Positions 1 to 6,618 of a stretch of 12,145 nucleotides of DNA are shown here, piece by piece. The position numbers and the translations under genes are program-made. The number at the start of each line of letters is the position of its first letter. Positions within the stretch are counted from its first letter, which is position 1. Source of the stretch: DASVBJ01 sp036375895 (GTDB lineage Bacteria > Actinomycetota > Actinomycetes > JACCUZ01); contig DASVBJ010000100.1 in assembly GCA_036375895.1 (NCBI GenBank), positions 1-12,145 of the forward strand, written 5' to 3'. Below the pieces are notes generated by a model. It made no database searches. It was not told where the DNA came from and worked only from the letters and a program-made list of their open reading frames with translations.

Positions 1-684
1 ATCGGGTCGCACGACCTGGTGCTCGACCTGGCCGCCTCGGCCCTGCGGGCGGTGGACCCGTCGCTGACCCTGGTGTCCAGCAACGTGGGGTCGCTCGGGG
101 GGCTCGTCGCGCTGCGCGACGGGCTCTGCCACGTGGCCGGCTCGCACCTGCTCGACCCGGCGACCGGCGAGTACACGCTGCCGTACCTCGACCGGGTCCT
201 GGGCGAGGGCGCCGGAGCGGTCGTCCGGCTGGTGCACCGCGAGCAGGGGCTCATGGTGGCGCCCGGCAACCCGCTCGGGCTGACCGGCGTCGCGGACCTC
301 GGGGACGCCCGGGTCCGCTACGTCAACCGCCAGCGTGGGGCCGGCACCCGGGTCCTGCTGGACCGTGAGCTGGCCCGGGCCGGGGTCCGGCCGGAGGACG
401 TGACCGGGTACCAGCGCGAGGAGCACACCCACCTCGCCGTCGCCGCCGCGGTGTCCGCCGGGCGCGCCGACGCGGGGCTCGGCATCCTCGCCGCCGCCCG
501 GGCGTTCGGCCTGGACTTCGTGCCGGTCGCGCGCGAGCCGTACGACCTGGTGACCACACCGGAGATCCTCGACGGCGGGATCCTGGATCCGCTGCTGGAC
601 CTGCTCGCCGACCCTGGGTTCGGGGCTCGCGTCGAGGACCTGGGCGGCTACTCGACCGCTGAGACCGGTCGCCGGATCCGCTGA
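1..684 (+). CDS. PBP-like (molybdate-type substrate-binding fold) domain protein, 5' end missing
   Basis: The reading frame is open from base 1 (it begins IGSHDLVLDL) to a TGA at 682-684, so the gene starts upstream of the window and only about 227 C-terminal residues are seen. The sequence fits the PBP_like family (Pfam PF12727): an SH-D-LD opening, a RYVNRQRGAGTRVLLD stretch near the middle, then GY-E-THLAVAAAV and GRADAGLGI. This fold resembles ModA-type periplasmic binding proteins but is usually cytoplasmic. It is found at the C-terminus of MoeA-like proteins or behind an excisionase/MerR-type helix-turn-helix, where a role in sensing molybdate, tungstate or a related ligand has been proposed. 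The N-terminal partner domain lies outside the window, so regulator versus MoeA fusion cannot be decided. A GTG at 19 is in frame but would cut the conserved SHD motif, so it is unlikely to be the start. The next gene lies 63 bases downstream and seems functionally unrelated. Confidence 0.8.
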   Translation: MGSHDLVLDLAASALRAVDPSLTLVSSNVGSLGGLVALRDGLCHVAGSHLLDPATGEYTLPYLDRVLGEGAGAVVRLVHREQGLMVAPGNPLGLTGVADLGDARVRYVNRQRGAGTRVLLDRELARAGVRPEDVTGYQREEHTHLAVAAAVSAGRADAGLGILAAARAFGLDFVPVAREPYDLVTTPEILDGGILDPLLDLLADPGFGARVEDLGGYSTAETGRRIR

Positions 685-703
685 GCGGCCTGCCGCAGCC
701 GGA

Positions 704-709
704 TAGGCT
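704..709 (+). promoter_or_regulatory. possible -10 element (TAGGCT) for the phosphatidyltransferase gene
   Basis: In the 63-base gap between the PBP-like gene and the next gene, TAGGCT fits the actinobacterial -10 pattern TANNNT and would place the transcript start near 716, about 30 bases before the GTG at 748. No convincing -35 hexamer lies 16-18 bases upstream (that DNA is the end of the preceding gene). The call rests on the -10 and its position only. Confidence 0.3.
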
Positions 710-747
710 CGGCGGTTGACGGGCTCGGGGGTCGGCGAAGGGCGGGC

Positions 748-1386
748 GTGGAGGTCCAGGCGGGCGTGGCGGTCCCAGGCGGCTCGGACGAGCACCGGGT
801 GGACCGACTGGTCACCCTGCCCAACGCCCTGAGCGCGCTGCGGCTGCTCGGCGTCCCGCTGTTCCTGTGGCTGGTCCTGACCGAGCGCGACGTCCTGGCC
901 GTCGCCGTCCTCGCCGTCAGCGGCTTCACCGACTGGCTCGACGGCACGATCGCCCGCCGGTGGAACCAGATGTCGCGGGTCGGCGCGCTGCTCGACCCGG
1001 CCGCCGACCGGCTGTACATCCTGGCCACGCTGGTCGGCCTGACAGCGCGCGGCGTCGTGCCGCTGTGGCTCACGCTCGCGCTCGTCGGCCGGGACGTGTT
1101 CCTGGCCGGCTTCCTTCCCGTGCTGAAGCGGCACGGGTACGGCCCGCTGCCCGTGCACTTCCTCGGGAAGGCGGCCACCTTCAACCTGCTCGCCGGCTTC
1201 CCGTTGCTGCTTCTCGGTGAGGGCGACTCGGTCGTCAGCCAGGTGGCTCACGCATTCGGGTGGGCGTTCGCGATCTGGGGTACCTCGCTGTACTGGCTGG
1301 CAGGCATCCTGTACGTGATCCAGGTGCGTCAGCTGGTGGCCGCCGACCGCCTGGAGCAGTCGACTGCCGGGAGGTCCGCCTCGTGA
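748..1386 (+). CDS. CDP-alcohol phosphatidyltransferase family protein (PgsA2/Rv1822-like)
   Basis: This is an integral membrane enzyme that moves a phosphatidyl group from CDP-diacylglycerol (or a related CDP-alcohol) to an alcohol acceptor in phospholipid synthesis. The complete family signature D-x2-DG-x2-AR-x8-G-x3-D-x3-D is present: D62, D65-G66, A69-R70, G79, D83, D87, so the catalytic metal site is intact. Several hydrophobic stretches follow (about residues 30-60, 88-120, 150-200). The 212-residue length is normal. The closest relative I recognise is M. tuberculosis Rv1822 (pgsA2), by sequence and by neighbours. The acceptor (glycerol phosphate, inositol phosphate or other) cannot be read from the sequence. 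The GTG at 748 was chosen as the first in-frame start. GTGs at 766 and 799 remain possible, as there is only a weak purine-rich stretch (GAAGGGCGGG) before 748. Only 10 bases separate it from the next gene, so the two are probably co-transcribed. Confidence 0.88.
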   Translation: MEVQAGVAVPGGSDEHRVDRLVTLPNALSALRLLGVPLFLWLVLTERDVLAVAVLAVSGFTDWLDGTIARRWNQMSRVGALLDPAADRLYILATLVGLTARGVVPLWLTLALVGRDVFLAGFLPVLKRHGYGPLPVHFLGKAATFNLLAGFPLLLLGEGDSVVSQVAHAFGWAFAIWGTSLYWLAGILYVIQVRQLVAADRLEQSTAGRSAS

Positions 1387-1396
1387 GGTCCAGGTC

Positions 1397-3892
1397 GTGA
1401 AGGCCGTCGTCATGGCAGGTGGCGAAGGCACCAGGCTGCGCCCGATGACGGCGAGCATGCCCAAGCCGCTGCTGCCCATCGTCAACAAGCCGATCATGGA
1501 GCACGTGCTCCGGCTGCTGCACCGGCACGGCTTCTCCGAGACGGTCGTGACGGTCCAGTTCCTGGCCAGCCTGGTGCGCAACTACTTCGGCGACGGCGAA
1601 GAACTCGGCATGCGCCTGCACTACGCAACCGAGGAAACCCCGCTCGGGACCGCCGGGAGCGTCAAGAACGCCGAGCACCTGCTCCGCGACGACAGCTTCC
1701 TGGTCATCAGCGGCGACGCGCTCACCGACTTCGACCTCACCGACCTGGTCAAGTTCCACCACGACAAGGGCGCCCTCGTCACGGTGTGCCTGACCCGCGT
1801 GCCGGACCCGCTCGAGTTCGGCATCACGATCGTCGACGAGGAACAACGCGTGCAGCGCTTCCTCGAGAAGCCCACGTGGGGGCAGGTCTTCTCCGACACC
1901 GTCAACACCGGCATCTACGTCATGGAGCCGGAGGTCTTCGACCACGTCGCCGCCGACGAGCAGGTGGACTGGTCGGGCGACGTGTTCCCCCGCCTGCTGG
2001 CGGCCGGCCTGCCGGTCTACGGCTACGTCGCCGAGGGCTACTGGGAGGACGTCGGCACCCACGAGTCCTACGTCCGCGCCCAGGCCGACGTGCTCGAGCG
2101 CAAGGTCGAGGTCGACATCGACGGCTTCGAGGTGTCACCCGGAGTCTGGGTCGCCGAAGGCGCCGACGTGCATCCCGACGCCCTGCTGCGCGGACCGCTG
2201 TACGTCGGCGACTACGCGAAGGTCGAGGCCGGCGCGGAGCTGCGGGAGTACACCGTGCTCGGCAGCAACGTGGTCGTGAAGGGCGGCGCGTTCCTGCACC
2301 GCGCGGTGGTCCACGACAACGTGTTCATCGGGCCGCACACCAACCTGCGCGCCTGCGTCATCGGCAAGAACACCGACATCATGCGGGCCGCCCGGATCGA
2401 GGAGGGCGTCGTCATCGGTGACGAGTGCGTCATCGAGGAGGAGGCGATCGTCGCCACCGGGGTGAAGGTCTACCCCTTCAAGACCGTCGAGGCCGGCGCG
2501 ATGGTCAACACCAACGTCATCTTCGAGTCCCGCGGCCAGCGCTCGCTGTTCGGGCCGCGGGGCGTCTCGGGCATCGTCAACGTCGAGATCACCCCTGAGC
2601 TTGCGGTCCGGCTCGCCGCGGCCTGGGCCACGACGCTGCGCAAGGGCGCCACCGTGACCACGTCCCGTGACGTGTCCCGCGCGGCCCGGGCGCTCAAGCG
2701 GGCCGTCATCTCCGCGCTGTCGTCCAGCGCGATCAACGTCGTCGACCTCGAGATCGTGCCGGTGCCAGTCGCCCGGCTCGAGACAGCCCGTGGCCGCGCG
2801 GGCGGCGTCATCATCCGGACGACCCCGGGCCAGCCGGAGAGCGTCGACATCAGCTTCCTGGACAACGCCGGCGCCGACCTGTCCCAGGCGGCCCAACGCA
2901 AGCTGGAGCGCGTCTACAGCCGCGGCGAGTATCGCCGCGCCTTCCCCGGCGAGATCGGCGACCTGACCTTCCCGCCGCGCGTCATGGAGGCGCACGCCCT
3001 CGAGCTGCTGCGCCGCATCGACACCTCGGGTGTCGCCCAGGCGCGGCTGAAGGTGGTCGTGGACACCGGGGGCGGCACCGCCGCCCTGGTGCTGCCGTCC
3101 CTGCTCGGTCGGCTCGACGTCGACGTGCTGACCATCAACAACGGCTTCGACGAGGCGTCGCCCACGGAGAGCCCGACCGAGCGCGGCGAGGCCATGGAGC
3201 GGCTGGGCCAGATCGTCGCGTCGTCGCGGGCCGACTTCGGCGTCCGCTTCGACCCGGTCGGCGAACGCATCTCGATCGTCGACGAGCGCGGTGTCCCCAT
3301 CGACGACGAGCGGGCCCTGCTCGTGGTCCTCGACCTCGTCGCCGCGGAGCGGAAGAAGGGCATCGTCGCCCTGCCGGTGACGACCACCCGGCTGGCCGAG
3401 CAGGTCGCGGCCTTCCACGGCGTGGAGATCCGATGGATCGCGACGTCGGCCGCCGAGCTGACCCGGGCGGTGACCGAGCCGGACGTGATCTTCGGTGGGG
3501 ACGGGCGCGGCGGGTTCGTCGTGCCGGAGTTCAGCACCGCCATCGACGGCCTCGCCGCCTTCGTGCAGCTGATCGCCCTGGTGGCCCGCACCCAGCTGCG
3601 GCTGTCCGAGATCGATGCCCGCATCCCGCATTGCCACATCGTGCGCCGGTCGCTGTCGACCCCGTGGGCCGCCAAGGGATCGGTGATGCGGGCCGTGGTC
3701 GAGGAGGCCGGCCAGCGGGCGGTCGACACCACCGACGGGGTGCGGGTGGTCGAGGACGACGGGTGCTGGGCGCTCGTGCTGCCCGACCCGGCCGAGCCGG
3801 TCACCCACCTGTGGGCCGAGGCGCGCGACGACGACCGGGCCGTCGCCCTGTTGGAGCGGTGGGCCACGGTCGTCGAGCGGGCCGACCAGTAG
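1397..3892 (+). CDS. nucleotidyltransferase / beta-helix / phosphomannomutase-like fusion protein (mannose-1-phosphate guanylyltransferase type)
   Basis: The protein has 831 residues in three parts. (1) About 1-235 is a sugar-phosphate nucleotidyltransferase with the G8-G9-E10-G-T-R13 loop, K23-P24, G106-D107 metal motif, E157-K158-P159 and N170-T171-G172. It should make NDP-sugar (GDP-mannose by family naming) from sugar 1-phosphate. (2) About 250-375 is a left-handed beta-helix of hexapeptide repeats (for example VIGKNTDI, VIGDECVI). (3) About 385-831 is a phosphohexomutase-like region. In part 3 the usual catalytic TASHNP-type loop is replaced by RTTPGQPES (474-482), the DGDxDR metal loop by DPVGER (619-624), the GExSGH sugar loop by GGDGRGG (700-706), and the RxSxTEP phosphate loop by AEARDDDRA. 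Mutase activity is therefore doubtful and the region may be regulatory or structural. The start is GTG 1397, with GAGG at 1385-1388. The substrate is inferred from family annotation only; glucose-1-phosphate cannot be excluded. Confidence 0.85.
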   Translation: MKAVVMAGGEGTRLRPMTASMPKPLLPIVNKPIMEHVLRLLHRHGFSETVVTVQFLASLVRNYFGDGEELGMRLHYATEETPLGTAGSVKNAEHLLRDDSFLVISGDALTDFDLTDLVKFHHDKGALVTVCLTRVPDPLEFGITIVDEEQRVQRFLEKPTWGQVFSDTVNTGIYVMEPEVFDHVAADEQVDWSGDVFPRLLAAGLPVYGYVAEGYWEDVGTHESYVRAQADVLERKVEVDIDGFEVSPGVWVAEGADVHPDALLRGPLYVGDYAKVEAGAELREYTVLGSNVVVKGGAFLHRAVVHDNVFIGPHTNLRACVIGKNTDIMRAARIEEGVVIGDECVIEEEAIVATGVKVYPFKTVEAGAMVNTNVIFESRGQRSLFGPRGVSGIVNVEITPELAVRLAAAWATTLRKGATVTTSRDVSRAARALKRAVISALSSSAINVVDLEIVPVPVARLETARGRAGGVIIRTTPGQPESVDISFLDNAGADLSQAAQRKLERVYSRGEYRRAFPGEIGDLTFPPRVMEAHALELLRRIDTSGVAQARLKVVVDTGGGTAALVLPSLLGRLDVDVLTINNGFDEASPTESPTERGEAMERLGQIVASSRADFGVRFDPVGERISIVDERGVPIDDERALLVVLDLVAAERKKGIVALPVTTTRLAEQVAAFHGVEIRWIATSAAELTRAVTEPDVIFGGDGRGGFVVPEFSTAIDGLAAFVQLIALVARTQLRLSEIDARIPHCHIVRRSLSTPWAAKGSVMRAVVEEAGQRAVDTTDGVRVVEDDGCWALVLPDPAEPVTHLWAEARDDDRAVALLERWATVVERADQ

Positions 3893-3907
3893 CCCGGATC
3901 GTCGCCT

Positions 3908-3938
3908 GACGTACGGTGCGCGGCGGCCCGACGTACGG
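3908..3938 (+). repeat. direct repeat GACGTACGG x2, 22-bp period, upstream of the DUF881 gene
   Basis: GACGTACGG occurs at 3908-3916 and again at 3930-3938, both inside the 55-base gap between the fusion gene and the first DUF881 gene. Each copy carries the 6-bp palindrome CGTACG. The copies start 22 bp apart, close to two helical turns, so both would face the same side of the DNA. The first copy with the next base contains TACGGT (3912-3917), which also fits a -10 hexamer, but no -35 is visible at the right distance. It may be a regulator-binding pair or part of a promoter. Confidence 0.4.
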
Positions 3939-3947
3939 CATGAAACG

Positions 3948-4841
3948 ATGACAGGCATGCCGGCACCGACGCGCGGCGCCGAGAGGGCGCGACCGGACGC
4001 GTCCATGTCCCTGCTCACCAACCTCATGGACAACTCCCTGGACGGGGGGTACGCCGAGGCCGCGGCGCGACGCGCGACGACCGGAGGCGCGCGCTGGCGC
4101 CCGAGTTGGCTGCTGGCGGTCGGGCTGCTCGGCGTCGGCCTTCTGCTCGCCACCTCGGCCGCGCAGGTACGCGACAGAGCCCCCGCTGCGGCCGAGGCGC
4201 GGGCCGCGCTCACCAGGGAGATCGACCGCCGCACGGCCGCGACCGACCGCCTCGAGGTCCAGCTCGACCAGCTGCGGGCCTCGGTGGCCAAGGGCCGACA
4301 GGACGCCCTGCGGCTGACCACGTCGGGCTCGGAGCTGGCCGCTCGGCTGGCCAACCTGGAGACCGCCACCGGCGCCGGGGCCGTCGTTGGACCGGCCGTG
4401 GTCGTGCGCATCGAGGACGCCCCCACGAGCGACAGTGCCGCCGCCGACGGCGACCCGCGCGCAGGTGACGCGAACCGCCAGGGCAGGGTCAGCGACCGAG
4501 ATCTGCAGACCATCGCCAACGAGCTGTGGGCGGCCGGCGCCGAGGCGATCGCGATCAACGGCCAACGGCTCACGGCCCTCAGTGCCATCCGCTCGGCCGG
4601 TGAGGCCGTCCTCGTCGACTTCCGTCCGCTCAGCCCCCCGTACGATGTCGTCGCCGTCGGCGACGCCAGCTCGGTGCAGGCGGCCTTCGCCGAGGGTTTC
4701 GGGGGCAGCTACCTGCAGGTGCTCAAGGGATACGGCATCACGTACTCGATCGACACCAAGAAGCGCGTCCGGCTGCCGGCCTCGGGCGGACTGACGGTCC
4801 GGTACGCCGAGGTGCCGGGGAAGAGGGAGGGGAGCTCGTGA
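3948..4841 (+). CDS. DUF881 family membrane-anchored protein (first copy, Rv1823-like)
   Basis: DUF881 proteins are bitopic membrane proteins of unknown biochemical function, usually encoded in pairs flanking sbp. Here there is a short cytoplasmic N-terminus containing the conserved MSLLTNLMDNSLD...YAEAAARR stretch (about 20-42), one transmembrane helix at about 53-72, an Ala/Leu/Arg-rich predicted coiled coil at about 78-135, and then an extracytoplasmic domain. That domain includes the family hallmark D-DLQ-I-NELW-AGAEAI-INGQRL (about 183-209) and PPYDVVAVGD. Its 297 residues are near normal. The start is uncertain: ATG 3948 is used, but ATG 3957 and especially ATG 4005 (which starts at MSLLTN, where many homologues begin) are alternatives, and none has a clear Shine-Dalgarno. 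The stop overlaps the next start (GTGA), so translation is probably coupled. Neighbours suggest an envelope or division-linked role; this is inference. Confidence 0.85.
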   Translation: MTGMPAPTRGAERARPDASMSLLTNLMDNSLDGGYAEAAARRATTGGARWRPSWLLAVGLLGVGLLLATSAAQVRDRAPAAAEARAALTREIDRRTAATDRLEVQLDQLRASVAKGRQDALRLTTSGSELAARLANLETATGAGAVVGPAVVVRIEDAPTSDSAAADGDPRAGDANRQGRVSDRDLQTIANELWAAGAEAIAINGQRLTALSAIRSAGEAVLVDFRPLSPPYDVVAVGDASSVQAAFAEGFGGSYLQVLKGYGITYSIDTKKRVRLPASGGLTVRYAEVPGKREGSS

Positions 4842-5170
4842 TCGCGGCCATCGGCCTGGCGCTGGGCATCGTGGCAGGACTGTTCCTGGAGCCCACGGTG
4901 CCGTCGTGGCTGCAGCCCTACCTGCCGATCGCGGTGGTCGCCGCGCTCGACGCCGTGTTCGGCGGCATGCGGGCGCTGCTGGACGGGATCTTCGACGACA
5001 AGGTCTTCGTGATCTCCTTCGTGGCCAACGTCACGGTCGCGGCCCTGATCGTCTTCCTCGGCGACCAGCTCGGCGTCGGGTCCCAGCTGTCGACCGGCGT
5101 GGTCGTCGTGCTCGGCATCCGCATCTTCTCCAACGCCGCCGCGATCCGGCGGCACCTCTTCAGCGCATGA
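4838..5170 (+). CDS. sbp: small basic protein Sbp (DUF1290), membrane protein
   Basis: This is a 110-residue, highly hydrophobic protein matching the DUF1290 / Sbp family, named after the small basic protein gene near ftsZ in Bacillus subtilis. Hydrophobic segments lie at about 2-20, 27-45, 54-76 and 83-98, with charged loops DAVFGGMRALLDGIFDDKVF and a basic tail (RRH). The conserved FGGxRA and FDDKVF core is clear. The biochemical role is unknown. In many Gram-positive bacteria sbp sits between two DUF881 genes, exactly as here, which suggests a membrane complex of the three products. The GTG start overlaps the preceding TGA by four bases and has a strong GGGAGGGGAG purine tract just upstream. 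Its stop in turn overlaps the next ATG, so all three genes are translationally coupled. Confidence 0.9.
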   Translation: MIAAIGLALGIVAGLFLEPTVPSWLQPYLPIAVVAALDAVFGGMRALLDGIFDDKVFVISFVANVTVAALIVFLGDQLGVGSQLSTGVVVVLGIRIFSNAAAIRRHLFSA

Positions 5171-5988
5171 CCGAGCAGCAGCCCACCCCCGACGGCCCGA
5201 CCGCCCCGGTCGCCGGTCGTCACGAGGCGCCGCTGCCTCCGCTCGGCCGTGGCCGGGCGCGGCTGCGCTCCGCGATGCGCCCTCGCGCCACCCGGGGGCA
5301 GGTGATCGCCGCCGTGCTGTGCGCCGTCCTGGGCTTCGCCGCGGCCGTGCAGGTGCGGTCCAACCAGGAGTCGGGTCTTGCCAACCTGCGGCAGACCGAC
5401 CTGGTGCGCATCCTCGACGACGCCACCGAGCGGGCGTCCCGCCTGCAGGCGGAGGCGCGCGACCTCGAGGACACCCGCGACCGGCTCACCGGCGGCAGCG
5501 ACGGCGCACGTGCCGCGCTCGAGGAGGCGCAGGACCGGGCCCGGACCTTGGGGATCCTCGCCGGGACGCTGCCCGCCAGTGGCCCGGGCATCGACTTCAC
5601 CGTCAGCGATCCCTCCGCGTCGGTGCACGCCGACGTGCTGCTCGACGCCGTGCAGGAGCTGCGGGACGCCGGCGGCGAGGCGATGGAGATCTCCTCGGTC
5701 GGCGGGGACACCGTGCGGGTCGTGGTGAGCACCCACCTCGTCGACGCGGAGGACGGGGGAGTGGAGGTCGACGGCACGGTGCTGAAGCCTCCCTACCGGC
5801 TGCGCGTCATCGGCGACCCGAGGACGCTCGCCGCGGCCCTGGACATCCCGGGCGGCGTGCTCGACGTCCTGCGTCAGCGCGAGGCCGAGGGGGTCGTGAC
5901 CCAGCGGAGCTCGGTGGAGATCACCGCCTTGCGGCCGCCTCCGACGCCTCAGTACGCTCGGCCGGCTCCCCAGGCATCGCGCAAGTAG
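5167..5988 (+). CDS. DUF881 family membrane-anchored protein (second copy, Rv1825-like)
   Basis: This is the second DUF881 paralogue, 273 residues from ATG 5167, which overlaps the stop of sbp (ATGA). It has a Pro/Arg-rich cytoplasmic N-terminus (1-45), one transmembrane helix at about 47-64, and a charged heptad-like region at about 68-130 (predicted coiled coil). An extracytoplasmic domain follows, with LPASGPGIDFTVSD, DVLLDAVQELRDAGGEAMEI, and LKPPYRLRVIGDP, the last matching the PPY-hydrophobic-GD motif of the first copy. The C-terminus ends in a Pro-rich tail. It differs from the first copy in lacking the NGQRL-type sequence, so the two are probably not interchangeable; a hetero-oligomer with Sbp is plausible but inferred. 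An upstream in-frame extension to about 4906 would run through sbp in another frame and is rejected in favour of the overlap start. Confidence 0.87.
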   Translation: MTEQQPTPDGPTAPVAGRHEAPLPPLGRGRARLRSAMRPRATRGQVIAAVLCAVLGFAAAVQVRSNQESGLANLRQTDLVRILDDATERASRLQAEARDLEDTRDRLTGGSDGARAALEEAQDRARTLGILAGTLPASGPGIDFTVSDPSASVHADVLLDAVQELRDAGGEAMEISSVGGDTVRVVVSTHLVDAEDGGVEVDGTVLKPPYRLRVIGDPRTLAAALDIPGGVLDVLRQREAEGVVTQRSSVEITALRPPPTPQYARPAPQASRK

Positions 5989-5997
5989 ACCCAGCGG

Positions 5998-6018
5998 GCG
6001 GCGGTCGCCGGCCGCCGC
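5998..6018 (+). other. GC-rich hairpin between the DUF881 and gcvH genes
   Basis: GCGGCGG (5998-6004) and CCGCCGC (6012-6018) form a perfect 7-bp stem around a 7-base loop in the 48-base gap before gcvH. There is no T-rich tract after it, so it does not look like a full intrinsic terminator. It could slow read-through or stabilise an RNA end. In DNA this rich in GC, chance stems of this size are common. Confidence 0.3.
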
Positions 6019-6036
6019 GTGGACGAGAGGCGATCT

Positions 6037-6417
6037 GTGTATCCCGACGATCTGCACTACACCAGCGAGCACGAGTGGGTGCGCAGCGACGGCGACACCG
6101 TGCGAGTGGGCGTCACCGACTACGCGCAGGAGGCGCTGGGCGACATCGTCTTCGTCACCCTGCCCGAGGTGGGCGCACAGGTCACCGCCGGTCAGCCGTG
6201 CGGGGAGATCGAGTCCACGAAGAGCGTCTCCGACGTCTACGCGCCGGTGAGCGGCACTGTCGTGGCCCGCAACGACGGCCTCGACACCGCGCCTGAGCTG
6301 GTCAACTCCGACCCCTACGGGGACGGCTGGATGATCGACATCCGGCCCGAGGACGCGTCTGCGGTGGACGGCCTGCTCGACGCCGCCGCCTACCAGGCCG
6401 GGCTCGAGTCGTCCTGA
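6037..6417 (+). CDS. gcvH: glycine cleavage system H protein (lipoyl carrier)
   Basis: GcvH carries the aminomethyl intermediate on a lipoyl arm between the P, T and L proteins of the glycine cleavage complex in the cytoplasm. The 126-residue product has the full family pattern: LHYTSEHEWVR near the N-terminus, GVTDYAQEALGDIVFVTLPEVG, and the lipoylation site GEIESTKSVSDVYAP with the target lysine at K62, followed by APVSG and NSDPYGDGWM. The length matches the usual 125-130 residues. The start chosen is GTG 6037, because AGAGG at 6026-6030 is six bases upstream and the protein then begins V-Y-P-D-D-L-H-Y as in homologues. A GTG at 6019 would add six residues but has no ribosome-binding site. 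gcvP, the partner P-protein gene, lies about 3 kb downstream with four genes between; no gcvT is in the window. Confidence 0.95.
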   Translation: MYPDDLHYTSEHEWVRSDGDTVRVGVTDYAQEALGDIVFVTLPEVGAQVTAGQPCGEIESTKSVSDVYAPVSGTVVARNDGLDTAPELVNSDPYGDGWMIDIRPEDASAVDGLLDAAAYQAGLESS

Positions 6418-6430
6418 TCCCGCCCGGCCC

Positions 6431-6449
6431 GGACGGCACCCCGCCGTTC
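6431..6449 (+). terminator. weak hairpin after gcvH, possible terminator
   Basis: GGACGGC (6431-6437) pairs with GCCGTTC (6443-6449), including one G-T wobble, around an ACCCC loop, 14 bases after the gcvH stop. It is followed by GAGTGTCTT, only weakly T-rich. The position between gcvH and the strong downstream promoter suits a transcript end, but the structure is modest. Confidence 0.3.
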
Positions 6450-6481
6450 GAGTGTCTTCCGGCGCACCCGAGGCGTTCCGG

Positions 6482-6510
6482 TTGACCCTCGTGCCGCAGC
6501 CACGTAGGTT
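6482..6510 (+). promoter_or_regulatory. strong primary-sigma-type promoter for the FHA-ftsR-DUF151 operon
   Basis: TTGACC at 6482-6487 and TAGGTT at 6505-6510 are separated by exactly 17 bases, an almost ideal -35/-10 pair for an actinobacterial primary sigma factor. The transcript would begin near 6517, leaving a leader of about 100 bases before the ATG at 6619. No open frame of note lies in the leader. This implies that the FHA gene and the genes behind it are transcribed independently of gcvH. Confidence 0.75.
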
Positions 6511-6517
6511 TCAAGAA

Positions 6518-6550
6518 CCGTCAACCTCGACCTGCGGTCGAGGGTCACGG
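6518..6550 (+). promoter_or_regulatory. 33-bp inverted repeat just after the predicted transcript start
   Basis: Centred on base 6534, the two 15-base arms 6518-6532 and 6536-6550 match at 13 of 15 positions (mismatches only at 6522/6546 and 6524/6544). The inner eight bases, CCTCGACC / GGTCGAGG, are perfect around TGC. It lies at about +2 to +34 of the predicted transcript. As DNA it looks like an operator; as RNA it would fold into a long 5' hairpin. The core resembles dyads bound by MerR-type dimers, and two MerR genes follow. Which protein binds, if any, cannot be told from sequence. Confidence 0.55.
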
Positions 6551-6618
6551 CCAGTACGCCCGACGACCACCACTCATCAGCGACGTCTGCGGCGCGAGCC
6601 GCGACGGGAGGCCCATCG

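Noticed and set aside
2135..4588. Long open frame on the - strand (817 codons) across the fusion gene and first DUF881 gene
   Set aside because: The sense strand carries two well-supported genes and the gap between them. The antisense product is low complexity with no known motif and no ribosome-binding site that I could support.
6019..6036. Earlier GTG start for gcvH
   Set aside because: It is in frame but lacks a Shine-Dalgarno; GTG 6037 has AGAGG at good spacing and fits the usual GcvH N-terminus.
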